A DNA stretch of 64,000 nucleotides from Streptomyces luomodiensis (GTDB lineage: Bacteria; Actinomycetota; Actinomycetes; Streptomycetales; Streptomycetaceae), in the NCBI RefSeq assembly GCF_031679605.1, contig NZ_CP117522.1, forward strand, positions 7,564,001-7,628,000, in the 5' to 3' direction. Position 1 is the stretch's first letter; each line of letters begins with the position of its first letter. Positions 43,678 to 52,253 of the stretch are shown one piece after another. Below the pieces are notes generated by a model that saw only the letters and a list, made by a program, of their open reading frames with translations, made no database searches and was not told the origin of the DNA. Position numbers and translations under genes: made by a program.

Positions 43678-44856
43678 ATGCGCTTCCGCCACCCCGACGG
43701 CTCCACCGTCCACCTCGCCTACTGCACCAACGTCCACCCCGCCGAGGACCTCGGCGGCGTCCTGGAGCAACTGAAACTGCACTGCGAACCGGTGCGCCGC
43801 CGCCTGGGCCGCGACCGGCTCGGCATCGGCCTGTGGCTGGCCCGCGACGCCGCCCGCGCCCTCAGCGCCGATCCCGCCGAACTGCGCCGGCTGCGCACCG
43901 CGCTGGACACCCGTGGTCTGGAGGTGGTCACCCTCAACGGCTTCCCCTACCAGGGGTTCGGCGCCCAGGAGGTCAAGTACCGCGTCTACACACCGGACTG
44001 GACCGACCCGGAGCGGCTGGAGCACACCACCCACCTGGCCCGGCTGCTGGCCGCGCTGCTGCCCGACGACATCGCCGACGGCTCCGTCTCCACCCTGCCG
44101 CTGGCCTGGCGCACCCCCTTCGACGCCGACCGGGCCCGCGCCGCCCGCCGCCACCTCACCACCCTCGCCCAGCGGCTCGACGCCATCCAGGAGCTCACCG
44201 GGCGCTCCGTCCGCATCGGCCTGGAGCCCGAGCCCGGCTGCACCGTCGAGACGACCGCGCAGGCCATCGAGGCGCTCACCGGGCCCGGCGGTCCGCCCCT
44301 GGAGCGCATCGGCGTCTGCCTGGACACCTGCCATCTGGCGACGCAGTTCGAGGATCCGCACGCGGCCGTCGACGCGCTCACCGCCGCCGGGGTCCCCGTC
44401 GTCAAGGCGCAACTGTCCGCCGCGCTGCACGCCGAGGACCCGGGCCGGCCCGCCGTACGGGAAGCCCTCGCGGCCTTCGCCGAGCCCCGCTTCCTCCACC
44501 AGACCCGCACCCGGGCCGCCGGAGGCGGCGTCCACGGCACCGACGACCTCGACCAGGCGCTGGCCGGCGGGCTCGACGACACCGCGCCCTGGCGATCCCA
44601 CTTCCACGTGCCGCTGCACGCCCCGCCCGAGCCCCCGCTCACCTCCACCCTCCCCGTGCTCGCCGACGCCCTCGCCCGCCTCGTCGGCGGGCCCGCCCCG
44701 CTGACCCGCCACCTGGAGGTGGAGACCTACACCTGGCAGGCGCTCCCGCCCGAGCTGCGGCCCCGCACCCGCGAACGGCTCGCCGACGGCATCGCCGCCG
44801 AACTGGCCCTCGCCCGCGATCTGCTCACCGACCTCGGCCTCAAGGAGCTGCCATGA
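43678..44856 (+). CDS. eboE: EboE-type TIM-barrel protein (metabolite traffic protein EboE)
   Basis: A 392-residue xylose-isomerase-like barrel of the EboE group. Segments: HLAYCTNVHPAEDL at the start, GLEVVTLNGFPYQGFGAQEVKYRVYTPDWTD split by several conserved glycines, VRIGLEPEPGCTVET (metal Glu), IGVCLDTCHLATQFEDP (Asp/His), and HLEVETYTWQALP near the C-terminus. In cyanobacteria EboE is needed, with the other Ebo proteins, to bring the scytonemin monomer to the periplasm; the chemistry is not known. ATG seven bases after the eboB stop; stop overlaps the next start. Confidence 0.88.
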   Translation: MRFRHPDGSTVHLAYCTNVHPAEDLGGVLEQLKLHCEPVRRRLGRDRLGIGLWLARDAARALSADPAELRRLRTALDTRGLEVVTLNGFPYQGFGAQEVKYRVYTPDWTDPERLEHTTHLARLLAALLPDDIADGSVSTLPLAWRTPFDADRARAARRHLTTLAQRLDAIQELTGRSVRIGLEPEPGCTVETTAQAIEALTGPGGPPLERIGVCLDTCHLATQFEDPHAAVDALTAAGVPVVKAQLSAALHAEDPGRPAVREALAAFAEPRFLHQTRTRAAGGGVHGTDDLDQALAGGLDDTAPWRSHFHVPLHAPPEPPLTSTLPVLADALARLVGGPAPLTRHLEVETYTWQALPPELRPRTRERLADGIAAELALARDLLTDLGLKELP

Positions 44857-46274
44857 GCGCCCCGAGCCACGGGAGCGGCCCGACCCCGCTCCTCGTCCTC
44901 GACGTCGTCGGGCTCACCCCACGCCTGCTGGACCACATGCCCCGTCTCAAGGCGCTCGGCCGCTCCGGCTCCCACGCGGCGCTGGGCACCGTACTGCCCG
45001 CCGTCACCTGCGCCGCCCAGTCGACGTTCCTCACCGGCACCACCCCCGCCGAGCACGGCATCGTCGGCAACGGCTGGTACTTCCGCGAGCTGGGCGAGGT
45101 GTTGCTGTGGCGGCAGCACAACGGGCTCGTCGGCGGCGACAAGCTGTGGGACGCCGCCCGCCGTGTCCACCCGGACTACACCGTGGCCAACGTCTGCTGG
45201 TGGTACGCGATGGGTTCGGACACCGACATCACCGTCACCCCGCGCCCCGTCTACTACGCCGACGGCCGCAAGGAGCCGGACTGCTACACCCGGCCCCCCG
45301 AGCTGCACGACGAGCTCACCGAGAAGTTCGGCACCTTCCCCCTCTTCCACTTCTGGGGCCCCGGCGCCGACCTGGTCTCCTCGCGGTGGATCATCGACGC
45401 CACCCGCCACATCCTGCGTACCCGCCCCACCGATCTGGTCCTGGCCTACCTCCCGCACCTGGACTACGACCTCCAGCGGTACGGCCCCGACGATCCCCGC
45501 GCCCACACCGCCGCCGCCGAGCTCGACACCGCCCTCGGCCCGCTGCTCGACGACGCCACCGCCCGCGGCCGCACCGTCGTCGCGCTGTCCGAATACGGCA
45601 TCACCCGGGTCTCCCGGCCCGTGGACATCAACCGGGCGCTGCGCCGCGCCGGGCTGCTGGAGGTGCACACCCAGGACGGCATGGAGTATCTGGACCCCGG
45701 CGCCTCCCGGGCCTTCGCGGTCGCCGACCACCAGCTGGCCCATGTATACGTGCGGCGCGCCGAGGACCTGGACGCCACCCGCACCGCGCTGGCCGGTCTC
45801 CCGGGGATCGCCGAACTCCTCGACGACGCGGGCAAGAAGGCCCACGGCCTGGACCATCCCCGCTCCGGGGAGCTGGTCGCGGTCGCCGCGCCGGACGCCT
45901 GGTTCACGTACTACTACTGGCTCGACGACGCCCGCGCCCCCGACTTCGCCCAGCTGGTGGAGATCCACCGCAAGCCCGGCTACGACCCGGCCGAGCTGTT
46001 CATGGACCCCAAGGACCCCTATGTGCGAGTGCGGGCCGCCACCGCGCTGGCCCGCAAGAAGACCGGGATGCGCTACCGCATGGCCGTCGTCCCGCTCGAC
46101 CCCGCCCCGGTGCGCGGCAGCCACGGCCGCCTCCCGGACCGAGACGAGGACGGGCCCGTCCTCCTCTGCTCCCGGCCCGGCGCGGTCGGCGGCCGGGTGG
46201 CCGCCACCGATGTGAAGACCCTGCTCCTCCGACTCGCCGGCCTGACGAACGCAACCGAAGGAGACACCCCGTGA
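44853..46274 (+). CDS. eboF: alkaline phosphatase superfamily nucleotide pyrophosphatase/phosphodiesterase-like protein (EboF type)
   Basis: A 473-residue member of the type I phosphodiesterase/nucleotide pyrophosphatase group. Landmarks: LLVLDVVGLTPRLLDHMPRL (first metal Asp), VTCAAQSTFLTGTTPAEHGI (nucleophile region), YLPHLDYDLQRYGPDDP (Asp, His), VALSEYGI (second metal region; the usual SDHG is changed to SEYG) and VADHQLAHVYV. No signal peptide is seen, so it may act in the cytoplasm. It would cleave a phosphodiester or pyrophosphate intermediate of the pathway. ATG overlaps the eboE stop (ATGA). Confidence 0.87.
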   Translation: MSAPSHGSGPTPLLVLDVVGLTPRLLDHMPRLKALGRSGSHAALGTVLPAVTCAAQSTFLTGTTPAEHGIVGNGWYFRELGEVLLWRQHNGLVGGDKLWDAARRVHPDYTVANVCWWYAMGSDTDITVTPRPVYYADGRKEPDCYTRPPELHDELTEKFGTFPLFHFWGPGADLVSSRWIIDATRHILRTRPTDLVLAYLPHLDYDLQRYGPDDPRAHTAAAELDTALGPLLDDATARGRTVVALSEYGITRVSRPVDINRALRRAGLLEVHTQDGMEYLDPGASRAFAVADHQLAHVYVRRAEDLDATRTALAGLPGIAELLDDAGKKAHGLDHPRSGELVAVAAPDAWFTYYYWLDDARAPDFAQLVEIHRKPGYDPAELFMDPKDPYVRVRAATALARKKTGMRYRMAVVPLDPAPVRGSHGRLPDRDEDGPVLLCSRPGAVGGRVAATDVKTLLLRLAGLTNATEGDTP

Positions 46275-47317
46275 AGAGCGCCCACGACCACCCCGAACTG
46301 GCCGAGACCCTTCGCCGCCGCAGATTCCTCGGCGTCGCCGCGGGCGCCACGGCCGCCGGTCTGCTCGGCACCGGCACCGCCGCGGCCGCCCAGACGGGCA
46401 CCACCACCGCCGCCGCCCAGCGCGGCCGGGGCGGTCCGCTGGTGCCCCGCGGCCATCTCGGCATCCAGCTCTACACCCTCCGCGACCAGGTGCAGTCCAT
46501 CGGCTTCGCCCGGGTCTTCCAGGAGCTGGCCCGGTACGGCTACGACCAGGTGGAGTTCGCCGGATACACCCAGGGGTCGGCGGGCGCCATCACCCTCGAG
46601 CAGCTGAAGCGGCTGATGCGGGACCACGGGCTGCGCGGTATCGGCAGCCACGTCGGCTACTACTCCGACGACCCGAAGGCCTACACCTTCGCCACCAACC
46701 TCACCCAGGTGCTCGACGACGCCGAGGCGCTGGGCCTGCCGAACGTGGGCACCGCCTCCGGGCCCTGGCGCTACGGCACCACGGTGGACGGCTGGAAGCG
46801 GTGTGCGGAGGAGTTCAACACCTACGGCGCGGCGGCCAAGGCGCGCGGGCTGAAGTTCTACCAGCACAACCACGCCGAGGAGTTCTCCTTCGCCACCGAC
46901 CGGCCGGACGTCCGGCTCTACGACGTGCTGCTCGCCGAGACCGACCCGGAGCTGGTCCACCTGGAGATGGACATCTACTGGGCGTACGTGGCCCAGTACC
47001 GCTTCGGCAGGAAGGCCGACGGCTCCCCGGCGCCCTTCGAGCCGCTGGACTACGTGTTGCGCGCTCCGCACCGCTATCCGCTCTTCCACGTCAAGGACGG
47101 CGAACACGACGAGACCGTCCCCGACGGCTACCGGATGGTGGACGTCGGGGACGGTGACATCGACTACCGCCGTTTCCTGACCGCGGTCGGCAGGACCCAT
47201 GGCGGGCGCCGTGACCACCACTGGATGGTGGAGCACGACCAGCCCGCCGATTCGCTCACCACCGCCCGCCGCTCCGGCCGCTATCTGCGGTCGCTGCGGT
47301 GCGGCGGACGGGGCTGA
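46271..47317 (+). CDS. Tat-exported sugar phosphate isomerase/epimerase-like TIM-barrel protein
   Basis: A 348-residue barrel with a Tat signal: RRRRFLGVAAGATAAGLLG at residues 16-34, then an Ala-rich cleavage region. The barrel starts at LGIQLYTLRDQV. Metal-site segments: KFYQHNHAEEFSF (His/Glu), VHLEMDIYWAYVAQ (Glu/Asp), LFHVKDGEHDETVPDGYRMVDVGDGDI broken by two His/Asp sites, and HHWMVEHDQPAD. Relatives include secreted 3-keto-glycoside processing enzymes. GTG at 46271 after AAGGAG overlaps the eboF stop. Export of the last product of an otherwise cytoplasmic/membrane operon is notable. Confidence 0.88.
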   Translation: MKSAHDHPELAETLRRRRFLGVAAGATAAGLLGTGTAAAAQTGTTTAAAQRGRGGPLVPRGHLGIQLYTLRDQVQSIGFARVFQELARYGYDQVEFAGYTQGSAGAITLEQLKRLMRDHGLRGIGSHVGYYSDDPKAYTFATNLTQVLDDAEALGLPNVGTASGPWRYGTTVDGWKRCAEEFNTYGAAAKARGLKFYQHNHAEEFSFATDRPDVRLYDVLLAETDPELVHLEMDIYWAYVAQYRFGRKADGSPAPFEPLDYVLRAPHRYPLFHVKDGEHDETVPDGYRMVDVGDGDIDYRRFLTAVGRTHGGRRDHHWMVEHDQPADSLTTARRSGRYLRSLRCGGRG

Positions 47318-47354
47318 GCGAGGGCCCTGTCACCGACCTCGGCGGAGAGAACGG

Positions 47355-48746
47355 CTAGACCGCCTCGCGGCTGATCGGGTGCGGGTTCGGGGCGATGCCC
47401 CGGATCCGCGGCCGGCCGGGCTGCCGCAGCAGCAGGGCCACCGCGGCGGCCACCATGGAGATGCCTCCGGCGAGCGCGTACGCGCCGTCGTAGCCCCAGG
47501 CGTCGACCACCATGGAGCCGAGGCCGCCGCCGAACAGCCCGCTGATCAGCTTTCCGCTGTAGACCAGGCCGTAGTTGGTGGCGTTGTAGTTCTCCCCGAA
47601 GTAGTCCGGGGTCAGCGCCGCGAACATCGGGTAGAAGGCGCCGCCGCCGAATCCGGAGAGGAAGGCGAAGAAGAGGAACAGCACCTCGTTGTGGATGTTG
47701 CCGGCCCAGATCACCCCGAACTGGGCCAGGCCCAGCACGACGATGACGAACACCAGGGTGGTCTTGCGGCCCCACAGGTCCGAGAGCCAGCCGACCACAC
47801 CGCGTCCGATGCCGTTGATGACGGACATGATGCCCATGGACGAGGCCGCGACCAGCGGGCCGAATCCCACGTCCTTGGCGTAGTCGACCTGGAAGGAGAT
47901 TCCGAAGATCGACACCCCGGCGGTGAGCACCAGGGACACCCACATCAGGGGCAGCATGCCGGTCCTGATGGCTTCCTTGGGCGTGTACTGCCGCACCGCC
48001 GGAGGGTTCTTCGCCAGGCTCGCCGCGCTCTTGGCGTTGCCGGAGTAGCCGATCGGGTCGATGTCGGCGGGCCACCAGTTCTTCGGCGGGTCCTTGAAGA
48101 ACCAGGCGCAGATCGCCACGATGATCAGCACGTAGACGCCGATGAGGTCGAGGACCTCGTCGTAGTTACCGGTGTCGAACCAGTAGTTGAAGATGAAGAT
48201 GAACGGCAGCGCGCCGTAGGCGAAACCGCCGTTGACGAAGCCCGTCTTCGCGCCGCGCCGCTCCGGGAACCACTTGCCCACCATGTTGATGCAGGTGGCG
48301 TAGACGAGTCCGGAGCCGAGCCCGCCGACGACGCCGAAGCCGACGATCGCCGCGAAAACGTTGTCGAGGTGGGCGAGGGCCACGAAGCCGATCAGACACA
48401 GCCCCGACCCCAGGTACATGGCCCTGCGGGCGGTCAGTAACCCCTTCTCCCGCAGCCATCCGGCGGGGAAGGCGATACCCGCCTGGAAGAACACCCAGAC
48501 GCTGAGGATCCAGAAGGTGTTGCTCTGGGTCCAGCCGTGCGCGTCCGAGAGCGTGTCCTCCGCCGAGCCGTACGCGTACTCGGACACGCTGATGGCCATC
48601 ATCGCGACCCACGGCAGATAGACCATCAGCTTCCGGCTGTGGCCCAGGATGTCGCGGTCGGTCTCGCCGATGCGATACGTGCGTCCCTTGCTGTCCTGCA
48701 CTTCCCGGTAGGGGAGAACCCCTTCCGGCCGTTCTGCTGTGCTCAT
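47355..48746 (-). CDS. OFA-family MFS transporter (oxalate:formate antiporter type)
   Basis: A 463-residue, 12-helix major facilitator. The N-terminal 40 residues are cytoplasmic, then VYLPWVAMMAISVSEYAYGS opens helix 1; GFGVVGGLGSGLVYATCINM, KWFPERRGAKTGFVNGGFAYG and FLSGFGGGAFYPMFAALTPDYF are OFA-type motifs. Family members exchange oxalate for formate or move related monocarboxylates. ATG at 48746 with AAGGGGA. It follows the acyl-CoA ligase by 76 bases in the same direction as oxc and frc, which supports oxalate entry and formate exit as its job. Confidence 0.88.
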   Translation of the reverse strand: MSTAERPEGVLPYREVQDSKGRTYRIGETDRDILGHSRKLMVYLPWVAMMAISVSEYAYGSAEDTLSDAHGWTQSNTFWILSVWVFFQAGIAFPAGWLREKGLLTARRAMYLGSGLCLIGFVALAHLDNVFAAIVGFGVVGGLGSGLVYATCINMVGKWFPERRGAKTGFVNGGFAYGALPFIFIFNYWFDTGNYDEVLDLIGVYVLIIVAICAWFFKDPPKNWWPADIDPIGYSGNAKSAASLAKNPPAVRQYTPKEAIRTGMLPLMWVSLVLTAGVSIFGISFQVDYAKDVGFGPLVAASSMGIMSVINGIGRGVVGWLSDLWGRKTTLVFVIVVLGLAQFGVIWAGNIHNEVLFLFFAFLSGFGGGAFYPMFAALTPDYFGENYNATNYGLVYSGKLISGLFGGGLGSMVVDAWGYDGAYALAGGISMVAAAVALLLRQPGRPRIRGIAPNPHPISREAV

Positions 48747-48822
48747 GTCGTCCCCTTGGCTTCGAAGGAACCCGGCCAGCGCCCCCTGTCCAAACTCTTC
48801 GTGCTCCGGGAAACGTGGCCGG

Positions 48823-50961
48823 CTATGTCGTGAGCAGCCCCGCTGACCTGGCCCAGCGGTACTTGGCGCCCAGGACGGCCACCGGCTTCTCGGTGGTGTA
48901 CGGATAGGCCACCACCCCGCGCTCGAAGAGGTACGCGCACGCCTCCTCGACCTCGGTGTCACCCGCGAGCGAGGCCACCACCGGTTTCGAGATGCCCCGC
49001 TCCCGGAATTCCGCCACGACCCGCGCGGTCAGCTCGGCGAACACCATCGGCGGGGTGACGATGGTGTGCCAGTAGCCCAGCACCAGGGCGTGGATCCGCG
49101 GGTCCTCCAAGCCCAGCCGGATGGTCGCCTCGTAGGTGGCCGGCGGTTCGCCGCCGGTGATGTCCACCGGGTTGCCGGCCGCGCCGAACGGCGGGATGTA
49201 GCGGCGGAAGGCGGCGTCCAGATCCTCCGGGATCTCCATCAGGGAGAGCCCGTTGTCGACGATGGCGTCCGACAGCAGCACCCCGGAGCCCCCGGCGCCG
49301 GTGATGATGACGACGTTGTCACCCTGGGGGGTGGGCAGCACGGGCAGCGCCCGCGCGTACTCCAGCATCTCGTTCAGGCCCGGTGCCCGGATCACCCCGG
49401 CCTGTCGCAGGATGTCGTCGTAGACCGCGTCGTCCCCGGCCAGCGCTCCGGTGTGGGAACCGGCCGCCCTGGCGCCCGCCGCCGTACGGCCCGCCTTGAG
49501 CACCACCACCGGCTTCCTGGGCACCGTGGCCCGCGCCGCCGCCACGAAGGCGCGGCCGTCCTTGAGGTCCTCCAGGTGCATCGCGATGCACTGGGTGCGG
49601 TCGTCCTCACCGAACCAGGTGAGCAGGTCGTCCTCGTCCACGTCCGACTTGTTGCCGAGGCCGACGATCGCCGAGACACCGGTCCTGGTGGTCCGGGCGA
49701 AGCCGAGGATCGCCATCCCGATGCCACCGGACTGCGAGGTGAGCGCCACCGGGCCCTTGACGTCGTAGGGGGTGCAGAAGGTGGCGCACAGGTCCTGCCA
49801 GGTGGAGTAGTAGCCGTAGATGTTGGGCCCCAGCAGCCGGGTCCCGTGTGCCTCGGCGATCTCCACGATCCGCTGCTGGAGCTCGTGTTCACCGGTCTCG
49901 GCGAAGCCGGACGGGATCAGCACGGCGTTCGGGATGCCCTTGCGGCCGACCTCCTCCAGCGCGGCGGGCACGAACTTCGCGGGGATCGCGAAGACCGCCA
50001 CGTCCACCTCGCCGGGGACGTCTCCGACGCGTCGGTACGCCTTGCGGCCCAGGATGTCGTCGGCCTTGGGGTTCACCGGGTGGATCTCGCCGGGGAAGCC
50101 GCCGTCGATGAGGTTGCGCATCACCGAGTTGCCGATCTTGCCGGGCTCGTTGGAGGCGCCCACCACCGCCACCGAGCGCGGCTGCATCAGCCGGCGCATC
50201 GTGCCCAGGATCTCCTCGCGCGAGTAGCGGCGGCGGGGCGGCGGGGGAGCGTCGCCGATCAGCAGCCGCACATCGGCGGCGAGCACCCCGCTCGCGGTGG
50301 CGAACACCGGGTTGAGATCGACCTCGGTGATCTCGGGGAAGTCCGCCACCAGCCGGGAGACCCGCACGATCAGGTCGGCGAGCGCCCCGCGGTCCACCGC
50401 CTCCCCGCCCCGCACCCCGCGCAGCACCTCGGCGGCGCGGATCCCGTCCAGCATCGACAGCGCCTCGTCCTCGCTCGCCGGGGCCAGCCGGAAGGTGATG
50501 TCCTTCAGCACCTCCACCAGCACCCCGCCGAGCCCGAACGCCACCACCTTCCCGAAGGTGGGGTCGGTGACCGCGCCGACGATGACCTCCTGTCCGCCGT
50601 CCGGGATCATCTGCTGCACCTGGACGCCCTGGATGCGGGCCTTCGGGTCGTAGGTGCGGGCGTTGGCCACGATCGCGGTGAACGCCCCCCGCACCTCGGC
50701 GCCGGACGTCAGCCCCACCCGGACCCCGCCCGCGTCGGTCTTGTGCAGGATGTCCGGGGACACGATCTTCAGGACGACCGGGAAGCCGATCCGGTCGGCG
50801 AGCGCCACCGCGTCGTCGGCGGACTCCGCCAGCCCCTCGGCCGGGGTCGGGATGGAGTACGCGTCGGTGATCCGTTTGCCCTCGGGCGCGGTCAGGGCCG
50901 TGCGCCCCTCGGCGCGGGCGGCGTCCAGCACCGCGCGCACGGCGTCCTTGTCGTACGTCAC
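48823..50961 (-). CDS. NDP-forming acyl-CoA ligase (acetate-CoA ligase ADP-forming family), fused subunits
   Basis: A 712-residue fusion with the ATP-grasp (beta) part first and the CoA-binding (alpha) part second. ATP-grasp residues 1-230 (IGFPVVLKIVSPDILHKTDAGGVRVGL; FGLGGVLVEVLKDITFRLAP, both quoted in part). Linker about 230-255. CoA-binding domain (SVAVVGASNEPGKIGNSVM; LLGPNIYGYYS) and a ligase domain with the phosphohistidine segment AAGSHTGALAGDDAVYDDIL. GTG start, two bases after the frc stop. In this setting it could activate oxalate (or acetate/formate) to its CoA ester to prime the formyl-CoA transferase cycle; this is inferred from context. Confidence 0.85.
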   Translation of the reverse strand: MTYDKDAVRAVLDAARAEGRTALTAPEGKRITDAYSIPTPAEGLAESADDAVALADRIGFPVVLKIVSPDILHKTDAGGVRVGLTSGAEVRGAFTAIVANARTYDPKARIQGVQVQQMIPDGGQEVIVGAVTDPTFGKVVAFGLGGVLVEVLKDITFRLAPASEDEALSMLDGIRAAEVLRGVRGGEAVDRGALADLIVRVSRLVADFPEITEVDLNPVFATASGVLAADVRLLIGDAPPPPRRRYSREEILGTMRRLMQPRSVAVVGASNEPGKIGNSVMRNLIDGGFPGEIHPVNPKADDILGRKAYRRVGDVPGEVDVAVFAIPAKFVPAALEEVGRKGIPNAVLIPSGFAETGEHELQQRIVEIAEAHGTRLLGPNIYGYYSTWQDLCATFCTPYDVKGPVALTSQSGGIGMAILGFARTTRTGVSAIVGLGNKSDVDEDDLLTWFGEDDRTQCIAMHLEDLKDGRAFVAAARATVPRKPVVVLKAGRTAAGARAAGSHTGALAGDDAVYDDILRQAGVIRAPGLNEMLEYARALPVLPTPQGDNVVIITGAGGSGVLLSDAIVDNGLSLMEIPEDLDAAFRRYIPPFGAAGNPVDITGGEPPATYEATIRLGLEDPRIHALVLGYWHTIVTPPMVFAELTARVVAEFRERGISKPVVASLAGDTEVEEACAYLFERGVVAYPYTTEKPVAVLGAKYRWARSAGLLTT

Positions 50962-50963
50962 CG

Positions 50964-52241
50964 TCAGATCACTCCGTCCGTCTTGAGCAGCCGCACTTCC
51001 TCGTCGCCGAGCCCCAGCTCGCCGATGTAGATCTCTTCGTTGTGCTCACCCAGCAGCGGGGAGCGCTCGACCCGGACCGGGGAGTCGGAGAGCTTCAGCG
51101 GGGAGCCGACCGTGGTGAAGGAGCCGCGCTCGGGGTGGTCGACCTGGACGATCATCTCGTTGGCCGCGAGCGACGCGTCCTCCACGATCTCCTTGGTGGA
51201 CAGGATCGGCCCGCACGGGATGTTGTGGGCGTTGAGCCGCTCCAGCACCTCCCACTTGGGCAGGGTGCTGGACCACTCCTCGATCAGCTGGAACATCTTG
51301 GCCAGCTTCGGCAGCCGCGCCTCGGGCGTCGCCCACTCCGGGTCCTCCGCCAGCTCCGGGCGGCCGATCAGCTGCGTGATCGGCGCCCAGCCGACCGGCT
51401 GCACGATGACGTACACGTAGTCGTTGGGCCCGCCGGGCGCGCATTTGACCGCCCAGCCGGGCTGGCCGCCACCGCTGGCGTTGCCACTGCGCGGCACCTC
51501 GTCGCCGAAGTCCTCGTTCGGGTACTCCGCCAGCGGCCCGTGCGCCAGCCGCTGCTGGTCGCGCAGCTTCACCCGGCACAGGTTGAGCACCGCGTGCTGC
51601 ATCGCCACATTGACCCGCTGGCCGCGCCCGGTGTGGACGCGCTGGTAGAGCGCGGCGAGGATGCCCGCCACACAGTGCACCCCGGTGCCGGAGTCGCCGA
51701 TCTGGGCGCCGGTGGCCAGCGGCGGACCGTCCTCGAAACCGGTGGTGGACATCGAGCCGCCCATGGCCTGCGCGACCACCTCGTACGCCTTGAACTTGGT
51801 GTACGGGCCCTCGCCGAACCCCTTGATCGAGGCGTACACCAGCCGGGGATTGATCTCCTGGATGCGCTCCCAGGTGAACCCCATGCGGTCCACCGCGCCC
51901 GGACCGAAGTTCTCCACCAGCACGTCGCTGCGGCGGATCAGCTCGGTCAGGATCTCCTTGCCGCGTTCGCTCTTGGTGTTGAGGGTGATGCTGCGCTTGT
52001 TGCAGTTGAGCATCGTGAAGTAGAGCGAGTCCACGTCCGGGAGATCCCGCAGCTGCTTGCGGGTGATGTCGCCGCTGGTGTTCTCCAGCTTGATCACATC
52101 CGCGCCGAGCCAGGCGAGCAGCTGGGTGGCGGACGGACCGGACTGCACATGCGTCATGTCGAGGACACGGATGCCGGCCAGGGCTTGACCGGGCTGGGCT
52201 TGACCGGGCTGGGCTTGATTGGCCTCAAGAGCCTGGGACAT
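50964..52241 (-). CDS. frc: formyl-CoA:oxalate CoA-transferase (class III CoA transferase)
   Basis: Exchanges CoA between formyl-CoA (or another acyl-CoA) and oxalate to give oxalyl-CoA. 425 residues, the length of the family. The catalytic aspartate is Asp183 in [11 protein letters not shown], and the flexible glycine loop that closes over the active site is GGGQP at 257-261; the loop separates true formyl-CoA transferases from other CaiB/BaiF enzymes. [21 protein letters not shown] is the CoA-binding opening. An N-terminal QAQPGQ repeat of about 20 residues is extra. ATG 12 bases after oxc. Confidence 0.92.
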   Translation of the reverse strand: MSQALEANQAQPGQAQPGQALAGIRVLDMTHVQSGPSATQLLAWLGADVIKLENTSGDITRKQLRDLPDVDSLYFTMLNCNKRSITLNTKSERGKEILTELIRRSDVLVENFGPGAVDRMGFTWERIQEINPRLVYASIKGFGEGPYTKFKAYEVVAQAMGGSMSTTGFEDGPPLATGAQIGDSGTGVHCVAGILAALYQRVHTGRGQRVNVAMQHAVLNLCRVKLRDQQRLAHGPLAEYPNEDFGDEVPRSGNASGGGQPGWAVKCAPGGPNDYVYVIVQPVGWAPITQLIGRPELAEDPEWATPEARLPKLAKMFQLIEEWSSTLPKWEVLERLNAHNIPCGPILSTKEIVEDASLAANEMIVQVDHPERGSFTTVGSPLKLSDSPVRVERSPLLGEHNEEIYIGELGLGDEEVRLLKTDGVI

Positions 52242-52253
52242 GGTGCGGCTCCC

